This document shows positions 22,935 through 35,125 of a stretch of DNA of 64,000 nucleotides, in pieces (within the stretch, counting starts at the first letter, position 1; the number at the start of each line of letters is the position of its first letter). Both the position numbers and the translations under genes were made by a program. The stretch covers positions 14,942,001 to 15,006,000 of the forward strand of contig JBHGNT010000002.1 of assembly GCA_043228905.1 (NCBI GenBank), given 5' to 3'. The notes beneath the pieces are model-generated. The model was not told where the DNA came from and made no database searches. It saw nothing but the letters and a program-made list of their open reading frames with translations. This DNA is from Azolla caroliniana. Its lineage: Eukaryota > Polypodiophyta.

Positions 22935-25600
22935 GTTTCCACTCGCATGCTTTTACCCAAACCCCTTTTGATGAACTCACATGCCAGCATACAAGTTTGG
23001 ACAGTGACACCCTTGGACTTTCCTTCATCCGTAGCACCTTCTATTTCTCCCTCTATGTCGATTATTAATTCCATCTCACTTTCTTCGCTTTCTGCACCTC
23101 CATGATCCATGTTCGATTGCTCCTCTGTGTCGGTTTGATCAAGGTTACGTAAGGTTCGGCGTCACTTTGCTTCTTGAAAATCTTCACCCGCTTCCCCGCT
23201 ATAGGCACCTGCAATTATGTTCCATCCCGCTCACATAGTTGGTGAGTTCCATTGTTGAATACCTTTCAAACTTCGTATAGTACGAACCACCTTTTTGTGA
23301 ACTTCTGTATCGAGTTGTGTTGATGATCCAAACTATTATCGTAGACTATCACCCAATCCCCTTCTTCAATCTTCCGTGGTTGAAGTCGGTGCTTTTTGTC
23401 GAATCGATATTTGCTCCGGAATCGCGTTTCTTGTTGTCGGCGTACCGCTTCCGCTGTGTCTTCTGGTCTTCCATTTAGTTGTTGTATACAGACCACTAGT
23501 AGTTCTTCCCAACACATCTCTTCCTTCCATTGTAGCACCATCCATGTCAAAATTGCAGTTTCCGTACGCATTATCAGAATTGATTCGGTCATAAGTTTAG
23601 CTGGCATACAACCAGTCATGGAACTATGCATTGTGCAATCCTCCCATAGCGCATACGAAAGCATCTGCGGCTAGAGCTTCACCCTTCCATCACACGCTTT
23701 TACCAATGCTTTTACAATTGGACTATGTCCACACTCGATCTTCTCGTTGGCTTCTAGATTGTATGACGTGGTTAGTGTGAATTGTACTCCGTGTTTGGCG
23801 AAGAGTTCCTTAGTTTCACAGTAGTTTCACCAGAGTTAAGTTCTCCCCAATCCACAATCACATGACCTACGCACCCATACCTACAGAACACTTCTTCCAA
23901 GAGAAATCGACATACTAGAGAACTTGTTTTCCTCCGTAGCACCTAACCTTCTACTTGGTTTGTCAGATCCTTTCGAGCTAGTACCAAGAACTTCTTTTGT
24001 CCAATCTCAGCGGGCATTGCCACGATGTCCACCATCCATTTGAAGTTGATTGCCGGTGAGAATGTCGGATGTAGTACGTCCCGGTGTTGAACTTCGGAGT
24101 ATATTTGACATTTCTCGCAGCTCTCCGTAAACTCTACTACATTCTTGTATATATCTTCCACCAATACTTTTGCTTGATCTTTTCAAATGTCACCCATGTA
24201 CCCCGATATCCAGCCCAATCAGATTCTTGAAATTTGGATATTATCTGTTTCTATTGTTCCTTTGTGCTGACTACTCGTAGTGGTACACCGTTTGGTCTTT
24301 TTGGCACCCTCTAGATTAATCCATTCTTCAGGAAGAACTTCCGGACTTGTCGCTTCTTCCTCCGGATCTCAGTTCTCTTTTCTTTATTATCCGATGATTC
24401 CTCGATCTCTCGTAGCACTCTTCCGATCATCAAGCTTTCTCCTTCATATTCGTCTTCCCAAAATGCTCAGATTACCTTCACCCAACATACATGCTATGAA
24501 GAAAAGTAGTCTTCCGAAACTTCTTCATTATTTGATTCGACTACGTCATCTCCGAACCGTGCCCTTGATAACATATCTGCTACCGCGTTGTCTTTTCTTG
24601 AGATATGTCGTACCTCTGGATTAAGCAACTTTACATATGCAATCCATTTTGATCCCAAGTATCAAATAATCCCGATCGGATTTTTTATCGCCGACACAAC
24701 TCCCCATAATTCTCTTTTAACTTGTGCATATTTGTGTTGGCTTTTGCTGAGACCCTTTGCTCCGAATCAGATTGGATATCGTGAACCATCCGAATCAGCT
24801 TGGTTGATGACCTAGCCAATCCCGATTGGCCTTGTGCCAACCGTTACTATGATCGATCAATCATAGTTCGGCTTCTTAAGTGCTTCTGCCTTCCGTAGTG
24901 CTTTCTTGAGCTTCTTCATGGCTTGGTGTGTTCCGGTCTCCATTCCAACTTTTCCCTTTTCGCAGAAGGTGATAGAGTGGGTCCACAATGTGTGCATAGG
25001 GCGGGATCCATATGTGATAGAATGTGCATGCTTCAAGAAACCTACGTACTTCGGATTGCGAATCACACACTTATTTGAGAACTTGTATCGCATCGATCTT
25101 GACTGGTGACAGTCTTCGGTTGCAGGGCCGACATAGATGTCCGACTACCAGTATCTCTTCTTATCCAAATGGTGATTTCTCTCCGAAGAGTGTTAGGTGC
25201 ACATCTTCTAACTTCCGTTGCACTTTCTCACAATCACGAATATGGTCAACTACAAATTTTCGGCATCCCCGATCATCCACGGTCTCATTCTTTTCTTCCT
25301 TCTCACATCCTTTCATCGGAATGTCGTCTAAGAACGACATTGTTATCTCTAGAATGCAGTCCCAGAGCACCTTGTTCATTGCATTCATCATATATGCGAC
25401 CAAGTTCATCGCTCCTTGTGGTGTCCACATTGTAATGATATCATACAGAAGTAGTTGGAACTGTTCATACCCGAAGTATAGATCTTCGATCGAGTATATT
25501 GCTCAACTAACAAATGCCTCTACGAAGTCATCGACTATCGGTTCAACCCCGACATTCCGGATTGTGATCTTATTCACCGGTGGCAAGTAATGGATGAACT
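22935..25600 (-). pseudogene. Ty3-gypsy relic (same family as the 38-52 kb element): integrase, RNase H, C-terminal RT
   Basis: Minus-strand pieces match the better copy at 39-48 kb: integrase C-terminus (HRLQPRKIEEGDWVIVYD, near 23360), integrase core pieces (INFKWMVDIVAMP near 24030), the RNase H region (CTFYHIWIPPYAHIVDPLY near 25000) and reverse transcriptase (MNAMNKVLWDC, then FLDDIPMKGCEKEE near 25320). Dozens of stops and shifts. Much older than the intact relative. Confidence 0.85.
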
Positions 25601-25756
25601 GTTGTCGCGGAAATCCGTGCATGCAGGTCGGTCAAACGGGACAACTGGGGAGGATGCATCGGGTGACTTATGCTTGTAAGGAATCAGCCATTTAGGATTA
25701 TCGTCTTGTCGTTCTTTGCTGTCAAAGACACTTGTGTGGGTTGGCCACCCCATACT

Positions 25757-26352
25757 GTAGTTGAGAGAGAGAGAGAGAGACGGAAATTGAGAAAGTATTT
25801 AAGATAGATAGGTATATAAATAGATAGATAGAGATGGACAGAAATTCCAATTCTGGGTTTGAATCCTTGACTTCAATGTTAAGAAACAAGACACGTCACC
25901 AATAAGATAACTAGGTTTTTTATTATTAATCTTTTGATTCAGTACATGGTTTCCCCCCTCCTTTCTCTTCTGTTCTTTGTGATATAGATGCCCCCATGCA
26001 TATGATGCATGTGAGGGTATAAGACATGCATAAAATGCATGATTGCCATTTGGCGCTCATGCATCACATGTGATGCATTATAACCATGTCACTCATTCAA
26101 GCTCTCATGTATGAGAATTTACATGTGAAAAGTACAATGATGAAAATAGACTTTAAAGAAAGCATCTTAGCTTAATGGTATGTCAATTGTCCCTTATCTT
26201 GGAGGTGTAAGGTTCAAAACCTATTCACGTGCACATTAATGTGCTGACATATGAGTATAACTATCACCCCTTTCATACATGTGCACATTGCACCTTCTCA
26301 GTTTTCTCCATTCCACATGATTTTCACACCGTTACTGAAAATCTTCACGATA
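25757..26352 (-). repeat. Diverged gypsy LTR fragment inside the relic
   Basis: Clearly similar to the LTRs at 38162 and 50718 (shared phrases ATGCATATGATGCATGTGAGGG and CTCATGTATGAGAATTTACATG), ending AAAATCTTCACGATATC like the LTR end. The first 150 bp of the LTR are missing or too diverged. Reverse transcriptase coding sequence lies on both sides, so a second copy inserted here and was reduced to an LTR. Confidence 0.75.
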
Positions 26353-26813
26353 TCTTTGCGATATGCGTGTGGTTATGGAGGATTGTCAAATGGTGAAGTT
26401 CATAAAAGGAAGACAATATGAACATATGAGTTGAGTGCACTTGAGAAGAAGAAGGAGAAGAAGATGATGATGGTGATGGTGATGGTGGTGGTGACGATGA
26501 TGATCTCACAAAGAAGAGGATTAGTGAAACCCTCAAGTTTCTTTTCTTGATAAGAAGAACTATACAAAATGAAGAAGGATATGATGATGGTGATCCTCCT
26601 AATCTTTTACCCCCCCTTAACATAAGAAAAGAGGCTCTTTATACAGGGTGTCACATGCACTAAGAGCTTAAGAGCATGTAGACACTTGTCTCTCATGCTT
26701 TGCTTACATATAGTGGTCTAGAAATATACAAAATTTATATATAAAATAGTTTATTCTAGTGGTATTTACATTCTTTCATAAGAAAAAGGTAGTGAGCTCA
26801 AAACTCATCTCTT
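26353..26813. other. Non-coding insert with GAA/GAT-rich run
   Basis: No gene seen. 26435-26510 is a purine-rich simple-sequence run (GAAGAAGG, GATGGTGATG). The rest is AT-rich and may be part of another LTR. It separates two halves of the gypsy reverse transcriptase. Confidence 0.4.
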
Positions 26814-29200
26814 TCATGATACTTCGAAAATGAATGAATTATTTGGTTTGGAAGAGGTTTCTGATCGTGTGCCATGGGTAACACGACACCGTAGCGACCC
26901 TTCCTTCTTTGGAATTGTAAACCACCAATTTGAGTACGAAGCATTTGATGGCTCTAGAATCCCTATCGATGCCTTCTCCTTGAGCAAGTCAATGATTTTC
27001 GGAATATGCGCCTTTGACACCAGAATCGACTTCAGATTCCACAACATGTGATCAATCGTGAAAATTACCATCCACTCAACTTTCTTTGGATTCACGCATC
27101 CGATTTCCCTTGGCATGAATGCAAATGGCTTGCCATGTTGTTCCAACATTTCCCGGAATCATTCTTCTTCACTCGGTAAGAGGAACCCGCCTCCACCGAT
27201 CCGGAGTTTCTTTCGAGTCTCATCTATAAATGTATGCCCAATATCCATGGACTTATGAAGTGTCAGATCTCTTGAGACTTCTTTCCTCTTTTGTTCACTA
27301 TTGGCGGGTAACGGTCCTGCAAACGGTTTCACCTTCTTTTCCATGGTCTTCTATTTCATACAAACCATTGCTTCTTCTTTGCGGGGTGCATCCGGCCCTA
27401 TTTCCGCAAATTTCATACATCTCGACCGATTCCACCGGAACTACCCAGTCTCCTTGGCTATCCTGTTCTGCAAGCTCTTCGAGCCGTTGTAGCGTGCTCC
27501 CATAGAATACTTCTTTGACTACGCCCATGATTTCTTCGTCTTCTTTTATTATTGATGCAGATCGTAGCTCATCCTACATATTTCGGAATTCTTTCTTCAT
27601 TACTGTGGTCACGACCATGTACATAGATGCCCCATCTGAACTTATTCACACTTGTTTTGCTCTGAGAGTTTTCTTCCTGCGTGGGGTATCAGGGCTTCTC
27701 GTACTGTCACTACCCCACTCCACAACAATCTACTTTAAAAATCCATTTTCTTCTAGGAAAAGAGCTCTCGCTTGTTCCTTTTGTGATTTGATGGCATAGT
27801 AAAACATTGAACAACTTTCACAGCTTTCCCTCCGCTTGGGCTCTGGATCTGTGCAAAAGCCGCTCCGCTGTCGGGCATCTTTGTTTCCATTTGTGAAGCT
27901 GTAATGAAGAGTTGCCCGAGTATTATAGAATGTGAGACCTCATCTTGCACGAAGAAATTTTGGTCAATCTCCACATCTCCGATCTTTACCGTCAGATTCG
28001 AACAAGTCGTAAATAGATCCGTTATGGCTTTTGTGGTTGCCCGGATCTTCGATCCATGATTGTTGTTAATAGGCCACTTCCTCTTCCGGTTGAACTCCAT
28101 GGACATCAAATTGATCTCTGATCCATGATCAATCAACGCTAGTACGGGCTCTTTGATGTTTCGAATTCGGATCAGAGTCTCTATAGTTGCTTGTGCCGAG
28201 TGTGGCTTTGTGTAGTGGGAATTTGGAATCTCATCCTCCACTCCCGTCTCATTCATTAGAACGGTATTCGCATTCACTCTTGGAGCATTTGATTCCTTCG
28301 TAGCCCGCGTCTTTCTTTTTACTAGATCCACGAGGAGATCATGGAACTCCTTCTTCGCAATTCTGAGTAATTCTCGGAGGGAAAATTCCGCCCGACTATC
28401 AAGGATTCTCACTTCGAACACTTTTTTAAAGTCTGTCTATTGTTCAATGTCCGAGGCGAGTTTGAATGCCAGAATCGTTTTCCCTTTTCCCTTCCCTTTG
28501 GAGTTCCAGCTCTCCGGTGTCTTCGATGGTCCAACCGCATCATTCGTGCGCTGTCGCGTCTCAACTACATACACCTCATGTAATTGACATAAGGCGTATA
28601 CACTATTTTTATTTACGGGGCACTCCCATCCTGTAGCTACCTGGATGCCTTCCACAGTTCTCCAGATTTCATCAAAGTCGGTCTTCACTGAGATTCGACA
28701 CGTATTCTTGCGGTTGTTGTGTAATTGCTTTTTGCCGTTATCTCCTCCTCTAGGACCTTCTTCATGTCGCTTTTCAGAAGTTTAGACTGAGTGGCTTACG
28801 ACAGTCCATTGAATGGATCCGATTTCCCTCATAGTAGATGAGATCTCATCGTAAAGCCTTCTTGTGCATATCACAATCTTTGCAGTCATGTTCGGTGCTA
28901 TGACACCATATACACTAATGATCCATATACTTGGAACTTTTAGGCCGATCCTCTATTTTCATTCAGAATTTGTTCAACCATGGATGTGTCTATTCCCTTT
29001 TCAGTTGTGGTCTCATGGATCTGTGACTGGTGATCTTCCAATCCGGCTCTTGGTCTTGGAATTGGTTCCGAAACCCTCTTCTCTTCATTACCAAGACATT
29101 GTCTCCTTTTTGTGAACTGGGCAACACTAGCCATCACGTTCTCCCAATTATTTATGGGGCCACTATTTGTGGTTATATCTTCCAACAACATCCCAAGATC
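26814..29200 (-). pseudogene. Ty3-gypsy relic: N-terminal RT, protease and gag
   Basis: Continues the relic: reverse transcriptase start (AFMPREIGCVNPKKVEWMV near 27100), protease (VLALIDHGSEINLMS near 28120, DHGS in place of DTGS), and a gag zinc knuckle (CHSTEHDCKDC near 28890) with gag sequence to about 29190. The 5' end and LTR are not found: a different repeat begins at 29361. Confidence 0.8.
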
Positions 29201-29360
29201 GTTTCGGTCTCAGCCATCTACAACTCGTAAGAACATGATCACTTTGTCTGGTACGAGGATAGCTTGATCTCTTGTGAGCAACCTCCTGAATCAACTTTTG
29301 AATGCTAAGAACACAATCCCCTTGTCTAGTGTTTCCACCCAATCTTCGAATCCCCTTCAC

Positions 29361-29818
29361 ATTGCCTTGTGTCATGAATACATAAACATCATGGCTTCAC
29401 TTGGGCTTGAACCCAAGACCTTGTAATACATAATCAAGAACCCAACCATTAAGAGAGCCTATGGTCATATGAAATGATAAAAGCTACTTTTTGTAATGTA
29501 CTGATTATTGTAAATACTCTGGAACATTCTAGACTATCCTAGAACATCTTAGAATATTCTAGATGTAGAACATTCTAGAACATTATAGAAATCTCTAGTC
29601 TATTCTATAGGAACCTATAAATATAGACATACAATTATTCTCAAACCAATTCGAATCAACACCAGTCTTTAGCTCTCATTGCATATTTTGCATCCATTCT
29701 CTTTCTATTTCTATCTTAATACACCCATTCTTCTCTAATCATTTCGTCCCTTTTCTTCTCGTGTTCTCTTATATCCTTCTTCCATCACTCTATCTTTTAT
29801 TTTTGGCTCTGACCATTT
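29361..29818 (+). repeat. Repeat X, copy 1: promoter and 5' leader of the LINE
   Basis: A segment of about 455 bp that recurs in inverted orientation at 35850-36310. Its outer 100 bp contain a tRNA-like stretch on the minus strand with a good pol III B box (GGTTCAAGCCC, 29403-29413). The inner part has heat-shock-like elements, a TATA box and a leader that runs directly into the LINE coding region. Confidence 0.8.
29521..29623 (+). promoter_or_regulatory. Heat-shock-element-like array plus TATA box upstream of the LINE
   Basis: 29521-29590 is built of alternating GAA and TTC triplets at 5-bp spacing (for example GAACATTCTAGAAC at 29568-29581), the consensus for trimeric heat-shock factor. 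A TATA box TATAAATA lies at 29616-29623, 26 bp further on. This is the order of a heat-shock promoter. The inverted copy keeps five perfect units at 36130-36152. Confidence 0.6.
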
Positions 29819-29875
29819 GATTAAAATTTTCTCTCCCTGATCTATGAGACTAACCCACGCCTTTTACGACTATGA

Positions 29876-32800
29876 TTTTGGAATTGCAATGGATACCCAT
29901 GGAATGCGGGATTTGGCATAGAGGAGTTCACCAATGACTCGGATATCACACTTCTTGTTGAAACATGGGAGCATGATACTCAAAGGATTCAAGGTTTAGG
30001 AAACTATAATGTACACTCTTTGATATGGAAGAAAAATCCAAGACAAAGAAGAGGACAAGGAGGGGTGGCATGTTTGATTAAGAAGGAAATAGAGAAATAT
30101 GTGTCAATCATAAAAAATGATGAAAATAAATGCTACATATGGCTCAAAATAGAAACACCTAATGATTTGCCCACTTTTGTTGTTGGATGTTACATTCCTC
30201 ATCAAGATTCTAACTTTTATGCTTGTTTGGATAAAGATCAACCGTTTGCCAATCTAGAAGATGATATTGCTTATTTCAAATCCAAAGGGGAAGTTATTGT
30301 CTTTGGTGACATGAATGCTCGTACAAGAAGTTTCCAACTTGATTCACAAGAATCTTTCATGCCACATATCTCAAGGATGCAAGAGGATATGCAAATGTAT
30401 AACCGCTCTTCTAGCGATGAAAAAGATCCGGACCAATTTGGGAAGTTACTCCTACAAATGTGCAATAGTACCGGATTTCTTATTGCAAATGGTATTTCCT
30501 TATGGCCCAACACTAATGGTTTTACATGTAGAAAATACAACGGAAATAGTGTGATTGATTATGTGCTACTTTCCGAAGGTATTTTGGATCGTATACATAA
30601 ATTCTCACTTGGTGAATGGACACCGGAATCCGATCATAGGCCTTTATGTATTGATCTCAAATGTATGCATAGGTTTGATTGTGAGAAGGCTATTGAAGAT
30701 AATAAACAACCGCACTTGAGCATGAACCTTAAGCGAGCACCCATGTATTCCAAGATGGTTGAGGATATGTTACAAATGACAAAGATACAACATGGTGCCA
30801 CACTAGAATGCAAATGGGAAACTTTCAAGAAAGTCATTCTCTCATGTACAAACAAATGTTTTTCGACCAACCGCACATCTTGGAAATGCACCAAGAAACT
30901 TAGGAAAAAATGGTTTGATAAAGAATGTCGTGAAGCTCGAAAGTGCCTTATGGTTTTGGATGTAGTTAAGGATAAAGAGAATTACCAAAAGCATTTGCAT
31001 GAGTATAAAAGGCTTATTCAAAGAAAGAGAAGAATATGGGAAGTTACTCAACAATTTATCCAAACGCAAGAGAAAGCACATGCATGTGCTAAATTTTGGG
31101 GAAATCTAAAGGGAAAACGTGTTGAGAGTTATGGTGACTTAACTCTTCACGACTTGTCTATGCATTGTAAGAATTTATATGAGTTATCTCTTGCCGGAAA
31201 GATGATGTGTTATGGTTCTCTTTCACAAATGCATTCCTTCTTTACAATTGAAGATATATGCATAGGACTTAAGAAATTGGCCTCTCGAAAGGCAAGCGAT
31301 ATTCAATGTATAAAGGCTGAAATGCTCAAATGGACGGGAAATGATGCACATATATGGATAAGCGATATGTTTAATGATGCATTGCAACATGGTATGCCGT
31401 ACGATTGGACTACAAATTGGATCAAACCTTTACATAAAGGTGGAGATATAAATAATGTAAACAACTATCGAACCATCATGGTTGGCTCATTAATGGCAAA
31501 ACTATTTGGATGTATAATGGAATCAAAGATAAGTGTATGGGCTGAAAAAAGTGATAAGAGAGCTTATGGACAAGCTGGCTTTCGGAAACACCATAGCACC
31601 ATTGATCACCTTATCACCCTTCGAGTATTAATGGAGGAAAGTCGCCTTAGAGGTAAAGGTTTATATTGTTGCTTTGTAGACTTCAAGAAAGCTTTTGATA
31701 TGGTACCTCGTGAGCATCTTTGGAGGCGAATGGAAGAACTAGAGGTGCCAAGTGAATATATGCTTGCAATTTCCCGAATTTATGAGAAGGTTATATGTTG
31801 TGTGCGCATGAGAGATAAACTTTCAGATTTTTTCAAAAGCACTATTGGTGTTAAGCAAGGATGCCCACTCTCACCAACACTATTTGGTCTATGCATTGAT
31901 GAATTGGAAGAAATGGTTACCAAGTTTGCAAAGGAAGAATGTGTTGAAGAAGTTGCCATTGGGAATGTTGTGATTATGCTTTTGCTATATGCAGATGACG
32001 TAGTGCTTTTTGCAAATACTTTAGGAGATGCACAAAAGCTTATGAAGGCATTGGAAAAAATTTGCATGCATACTAAATTAAGTGTCAATAGCTCTAAAAC
32101 AAAGATTATGCTTGTGAAGAGCCAAAAAAGAGATAAACCATGCATTATGTACAACAATGAGCCACTTGAATGTGTGGAAAGCTTCAAATATCTTGGCCTT
32201 GAAGTTCCTTCAAATCATAGATGGAATGAATGTGCTACACGCCGCTTAGAGGCGGGCAAACGAGCATACTATGCATTTGAGAACACATGCAATCTTGGAG
32301 ATATTAAGTGTTGGATCCTCAAGAAATATCTTTTCGACACTTTGGTGACACCAGTTCTTCTCTATGGGGTGGAAGTATGGGGCGGTAGCATCCCTAAGTC
32401 TATGTGGAAAGAGTTTGAAAATGTCCAAAAGCATTTTCTTACCAAGTTTCTACAAGTTAAGAAACAAACGCCCTACACCCTCCTCCTTGAGACGGGATCG
32501 CTTCCCATTGAGATCATGGCCATGGAAAGGGTTGTTGAATACATGCTTAAGGTTCAAAAAAGTCCCTCACATCGACTTCCTAGAATTGCGTGGGAAGCAA
32601 GCAAAAAGATCCAAACGACGCATAAAAGCAAAATTTTGTGTTCCGGTTGGATGCAAGATATAGAAAAATGGTTTGGTAGATGGGATGCGAGACACTTGCT
32701 TCATGATGCATCATTAGATTCCTCTGTAAATGAGGCATTTTTGCAACGCCAATGTATCATGACATGGGACAAATGTGGAGGCTCACGCTTCACACATTAT

Positions 32801-33208
32801 ACTACACATGTTGCACCTAACTACAAAACCATATTCTTTGCGGAACGGGGAAATCGTACACATCCATACATGTTAGAGCCCATACCGTTATCTGCCATTC
32901 GAACCATTGCTTCCATGCGACTTAGCTCACATGCATTGCGATGTGAAACAGGGCGTTGGGGTACAAGTGATGAGAGTGGTCGGCTATGCACACTTTGCCC
33001 TAAACAAGTTCGCGAGTCTGAGTATCCCACTTTGATACAATGCTCTACCTTTGATCATATTCGACCATGCTTTCCACATCTCTTCGATCGAGCCCAATCT
33101 TTGCATGAATTCCTCTCACAACCACAATGTGCACTCTCGATTGCAACATTCATTGGTAAAGTTCTTGAACATCGAGAGTCACTACCCACTTTCACACGTA
33201 TCAGGTGA
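29876..33208 (+). CDS. LINE (non-LTR retrotransposon) endonuclease-reverse transcriptase
   Basis: The frame is open for about 1110 codons from just after a TGA at 29873 to 33208. It encodes an APE-type endonuclease (FWNCNGYPWN, LLVETWE, GDMNAR near 30306, SDHRPL near 30630), reverse transcriptase (GQAGFRKHHSTIDHL, CFVDFKKAFDMVPREHLW with the motif A aspartate, KQGCPLSPTLFG, LLLYADDVVLF near 31985) and a C-terminal zinc-finger-like block (CTLCPKQ, then IQCSTFDHIRP near 33050). No ATG in frame precedes the endonuclease, so the true start is lost or lies in another frame; the first internal ATGs are inside the domain. No separate ORF1 is visible upstream. Function: target-primed reverse transcription. 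Best-preserved retroelement polymerase in the window. Confidence 0.93.
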   Translation, partial: FWNCNGYPWNAGFGIEEFTNDSDITLLVETWEHDTQRIQGLGNYNVHSLIWKKNPRQRRGQGGVACLIKKEIEKYVSIIKNDENKCYIWLKIETPNDLPTFVVGCYIPHQDSNFYACLDKDQPFANLEDDIAYFKSKGEVIVFGDMNARTRSFQLDSQESFMPHISRMQEDMQMYNRSSSDEKDPDQFGKLLLQMCNSTGFLIANGISLWPNTNGFTCRKYNGNSVIDYVLLSEGILDRIHKFSLGEWTPESDHRPLCIDLKCMHRFDCEKAIEDNKQPHLSMNLKRAPMYSKMVEDMLQMTKIQHGATLECKWETFKKVILSCTNKCFSTNRTSWKCTKKLRKKWFDKECREARKCLMVLDVVKDKENYQKHLHEYKRLIQRKRRIWEVTQQFIQTQEKAHACAKFWGNLKGKRVESYGDLTLHDLSMHCKNLYELSLAGKMMCYGSLSQMHSFFTIEDICIGLKKLASRKASDIQCIKAEMLKWTGNDAHIWISDMFNDALQHGMPYDWTTNWIKPLHKGGDINNVNNYRTIMVGSLMAKLFGCIMESKISVWAEKSDKRAYGQAGFRKHHSTIDHLITLRVLMEESRLRGKGLYCCFVDFKKAFDMVPREHLWRRMEELEVPSEYMLAISRIYEKVICCVRMRDKLSDFFKSTIGVKQGCPLSPTLFGLCIDELEEMVTKFAKEECVEEVAIGNVVIMLLLYADDVVLFANTLGDAQKLMKALEKICMHTKLSVNSSKTKIMLVKSQKRDKPCIMYNNEPLECVESFKYLGLEVPSNHRWNECATRRLEAGKRAYYAFENTCNLGDIKCWILKKYLFDTLVTPVLLYGVEVWGGSIPKSMWKEFENVQKHFLTKFLQVKKQTPYTLLLETGSLPIEIMAMERVVEYMLKVQKSPSHRLPRIAWEASKKIQTTHKSKILCSGWMQDIEKWFGRWDARHLLHDASLDSSVNEAFLQRQCIMTWDKCGGSRFTHYTTHVAPNYKTIFFAERGNRTHPYMLEPIPLSAIRTIASMRLSSHALRCETGRWGTSDESGRLCTLCPKQVRESEYPTLIQCSTFDHIRPCFPHLFDRAQSLHEFLSQPQCALSIATFIGKVLEHRESLPTFTRIR

Positions 33209-33263
33209 AATGTAATATTTTTGGTCTCATAGGTCATATTTGATCTCCGAAGACGATAATATA

Positions 33264-33285
33264 ATCTATCTATCTATCTATCTAT
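33264..33285 (+). repeat. (ATCT)n microsatellite tail of the LINE
   Basis: Five to six ATCT units about 55 bp after the stop codon, followed directly by unrelated gypsy gag. A simple-repeat 3' tail is typical of several non-LTR clades and marks the LINE 3' end. Confidence 0.8.
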
Positions 33286-33300
33286 AAACATCACGAAACT

Positions 33301-34800
33301 ATGACCGCCGTCAACTCAGAAGAATATCTCACCCTTCTTGCAGAAATGGAGAATCTTAAAACCAAGTTCGCATCTCTTGAATTAGAGAATCAAAGTCTTC
33401 TTGGAGGTCTTAAAAAGGTTATTGTGGAGAAGCAACCACAACAAGAAGAATTTATGCGATGGGTTCAACAATTGGAGTCGACAATCGTAGTTTTACAACA
33501 GCCCAAAATCAGCCACCTAGCTAAATTTGATGGTTCGAGGGCGCATTTCTAAGGTTTCTTAAATCAAGTACGGTTGATAATTCAAATGAATCCTACGCAT
33601 TATCTGATAGATGCATCACGAGTTGGGTTAGTGGGCATCCTATTGATTGGTATAGCGTTGTCGTGGTTTGCTCCATTACTAGAGACAAATTCTCCTCTAC
33701 TACATAATTTCGAGGAATTTATCAAAGATTTTAAGGCTTGCTTCGGAGATATAGATGGGGCAAGAACTACAATTAACAAGATTCATACCCTACGTCAAGG
33801 TGATCAGCCATCATCGACATATGCAACCAATTTCCGTCTAATCCCAAGAGATATATTCCTTGGGATGAACAAGCCCTAATGGCGCAATTTTGTCTCGGCC
33901 TTCGTAGTGATGTGAAAGACTTACTTCTTACCTTCCCTAAGGATCCAAAATCACTTACAAAAGCTATTAGTCGAGCAATACGGTGTGATAATCGTCTTTT
34001 TTAGCATCCATGTGAGCATCTCCAAGGCAAACATATAGCCCTAATCCAACTCCAAGGAAAACACGTAGTCCAGTCTCAATGAATAGGCCTACACCCATGG
34101 AGATTCATATGACCCAACGATGAGGACCGTTGTCGGAAGAAGGGAAGCAATGACGCCGAGAAAACCATTTGTACTTATGTTGTGGAGGTCCATGACATAT
34201 CGCCATTCATTACTCCCGTAGGCCGAGATGTCAGGTAAATCAAATTCACTATGACAATAAAAATGAGTCCAACATTTTAGAAGTAGTTAATGATTCTAGT
34301 ATTATGAATAATCCACCCCTGTCCAATAAGTTTGAGTTCCTAAGCCAATTAGAAGAGGAGTCAAACGAATAAGTCCGGCCAAAATAGGAGCCATTTGGTT
34401 GGACAACCCTATATTTGTACAACCTAGTGTGGGTTCCATTTCTTCGAAGCATGTTAGTGGAGTCATGTCAGCTTAAATACAAGTTAGGATACCGAGTTGT
34501 TAACTTCAGGTCCAAGCCCTCTTAGATACCAGAGCCAATTCTTGTTTCATGGATAGAGATTTTGCCCAAAAACACCAAATGTCCTTGCATACCCTTCCTT
34601 GCCTAATTTCCGTAGTAGTGATTGATGGACGTCCCATAGCTTCTGGGAAGATATTCGAAGAGTCTAAGCAACACACATACGCTTAGGTGATTTAGGATGT
34701 ATAGATTCCTTTAACATAATATGTAGCCCCGAGCATTCAATTGTCCTTGGTTTGCCATGGTTGAAGCTACATAACCCAAGAATCGATTGGAGGAGACGAG
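33301..34800 (+). pseudogene. Ty3-gypsy gag and protease remnant, plus strand
   Basis: Starts at the ATG at 33301 with a coiled coil (LAEMENLKTKFASLELENQSL). The retrotransposon gag domain follows (LSWFAPLLETNSPLLHNFEEF, then TINKIHTLRQGDQPSSTYATNF, and QALMAQFCLGLRSDVKDLL near 33890), a broken zinc knuckle near 34200 and a protease remnant near 34520 (a DT.ANSCFMDRDF pattern). A TAA at 33550 and later shifts break it. Different family from the 38-52 kb gypsy. Confidence 0.8.
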
Positions 34801-34887
34801 AAATTTGGTGCCCTTCAACAGCAAACATCATTGACAAGGATCGAACCCAGGACTATTCCCTTGAAGAATAAAGTTCTAGAAAACTAT

Positions 34888-35125
34888 GATAGAAAAAGTT
34901 ATTCATGCACATCTAGTGAGCATGAACATGTTAGAATAAAAAGCATGATAGAAAAAACTATTCATGCACATCTAGTGAGCATGAACATGTTAGAAGAAAA
35001 AGCATGATAGAAAAAACTATTCATGCACATCTAATGTGCATGAACACTTTAGAATAAAAAAAAATCATGATAGAAAAAGCCATTCATACACATCTAGTGT
35101 GTATCAATACATTAGTAAGAGAAAA
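34888..35125 (+). repeat. 59-bp tandem repeat in a gypsy U3 region
   Basis: Units beginning GATAGAAAAA start at 34888, 34947, 35006 and 35069, each with TTCATGCACATCTAGTG and a mirror-like AGCATGAACATG. Probably the 5' part of the LTR that follows. Confidence 0.9.
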
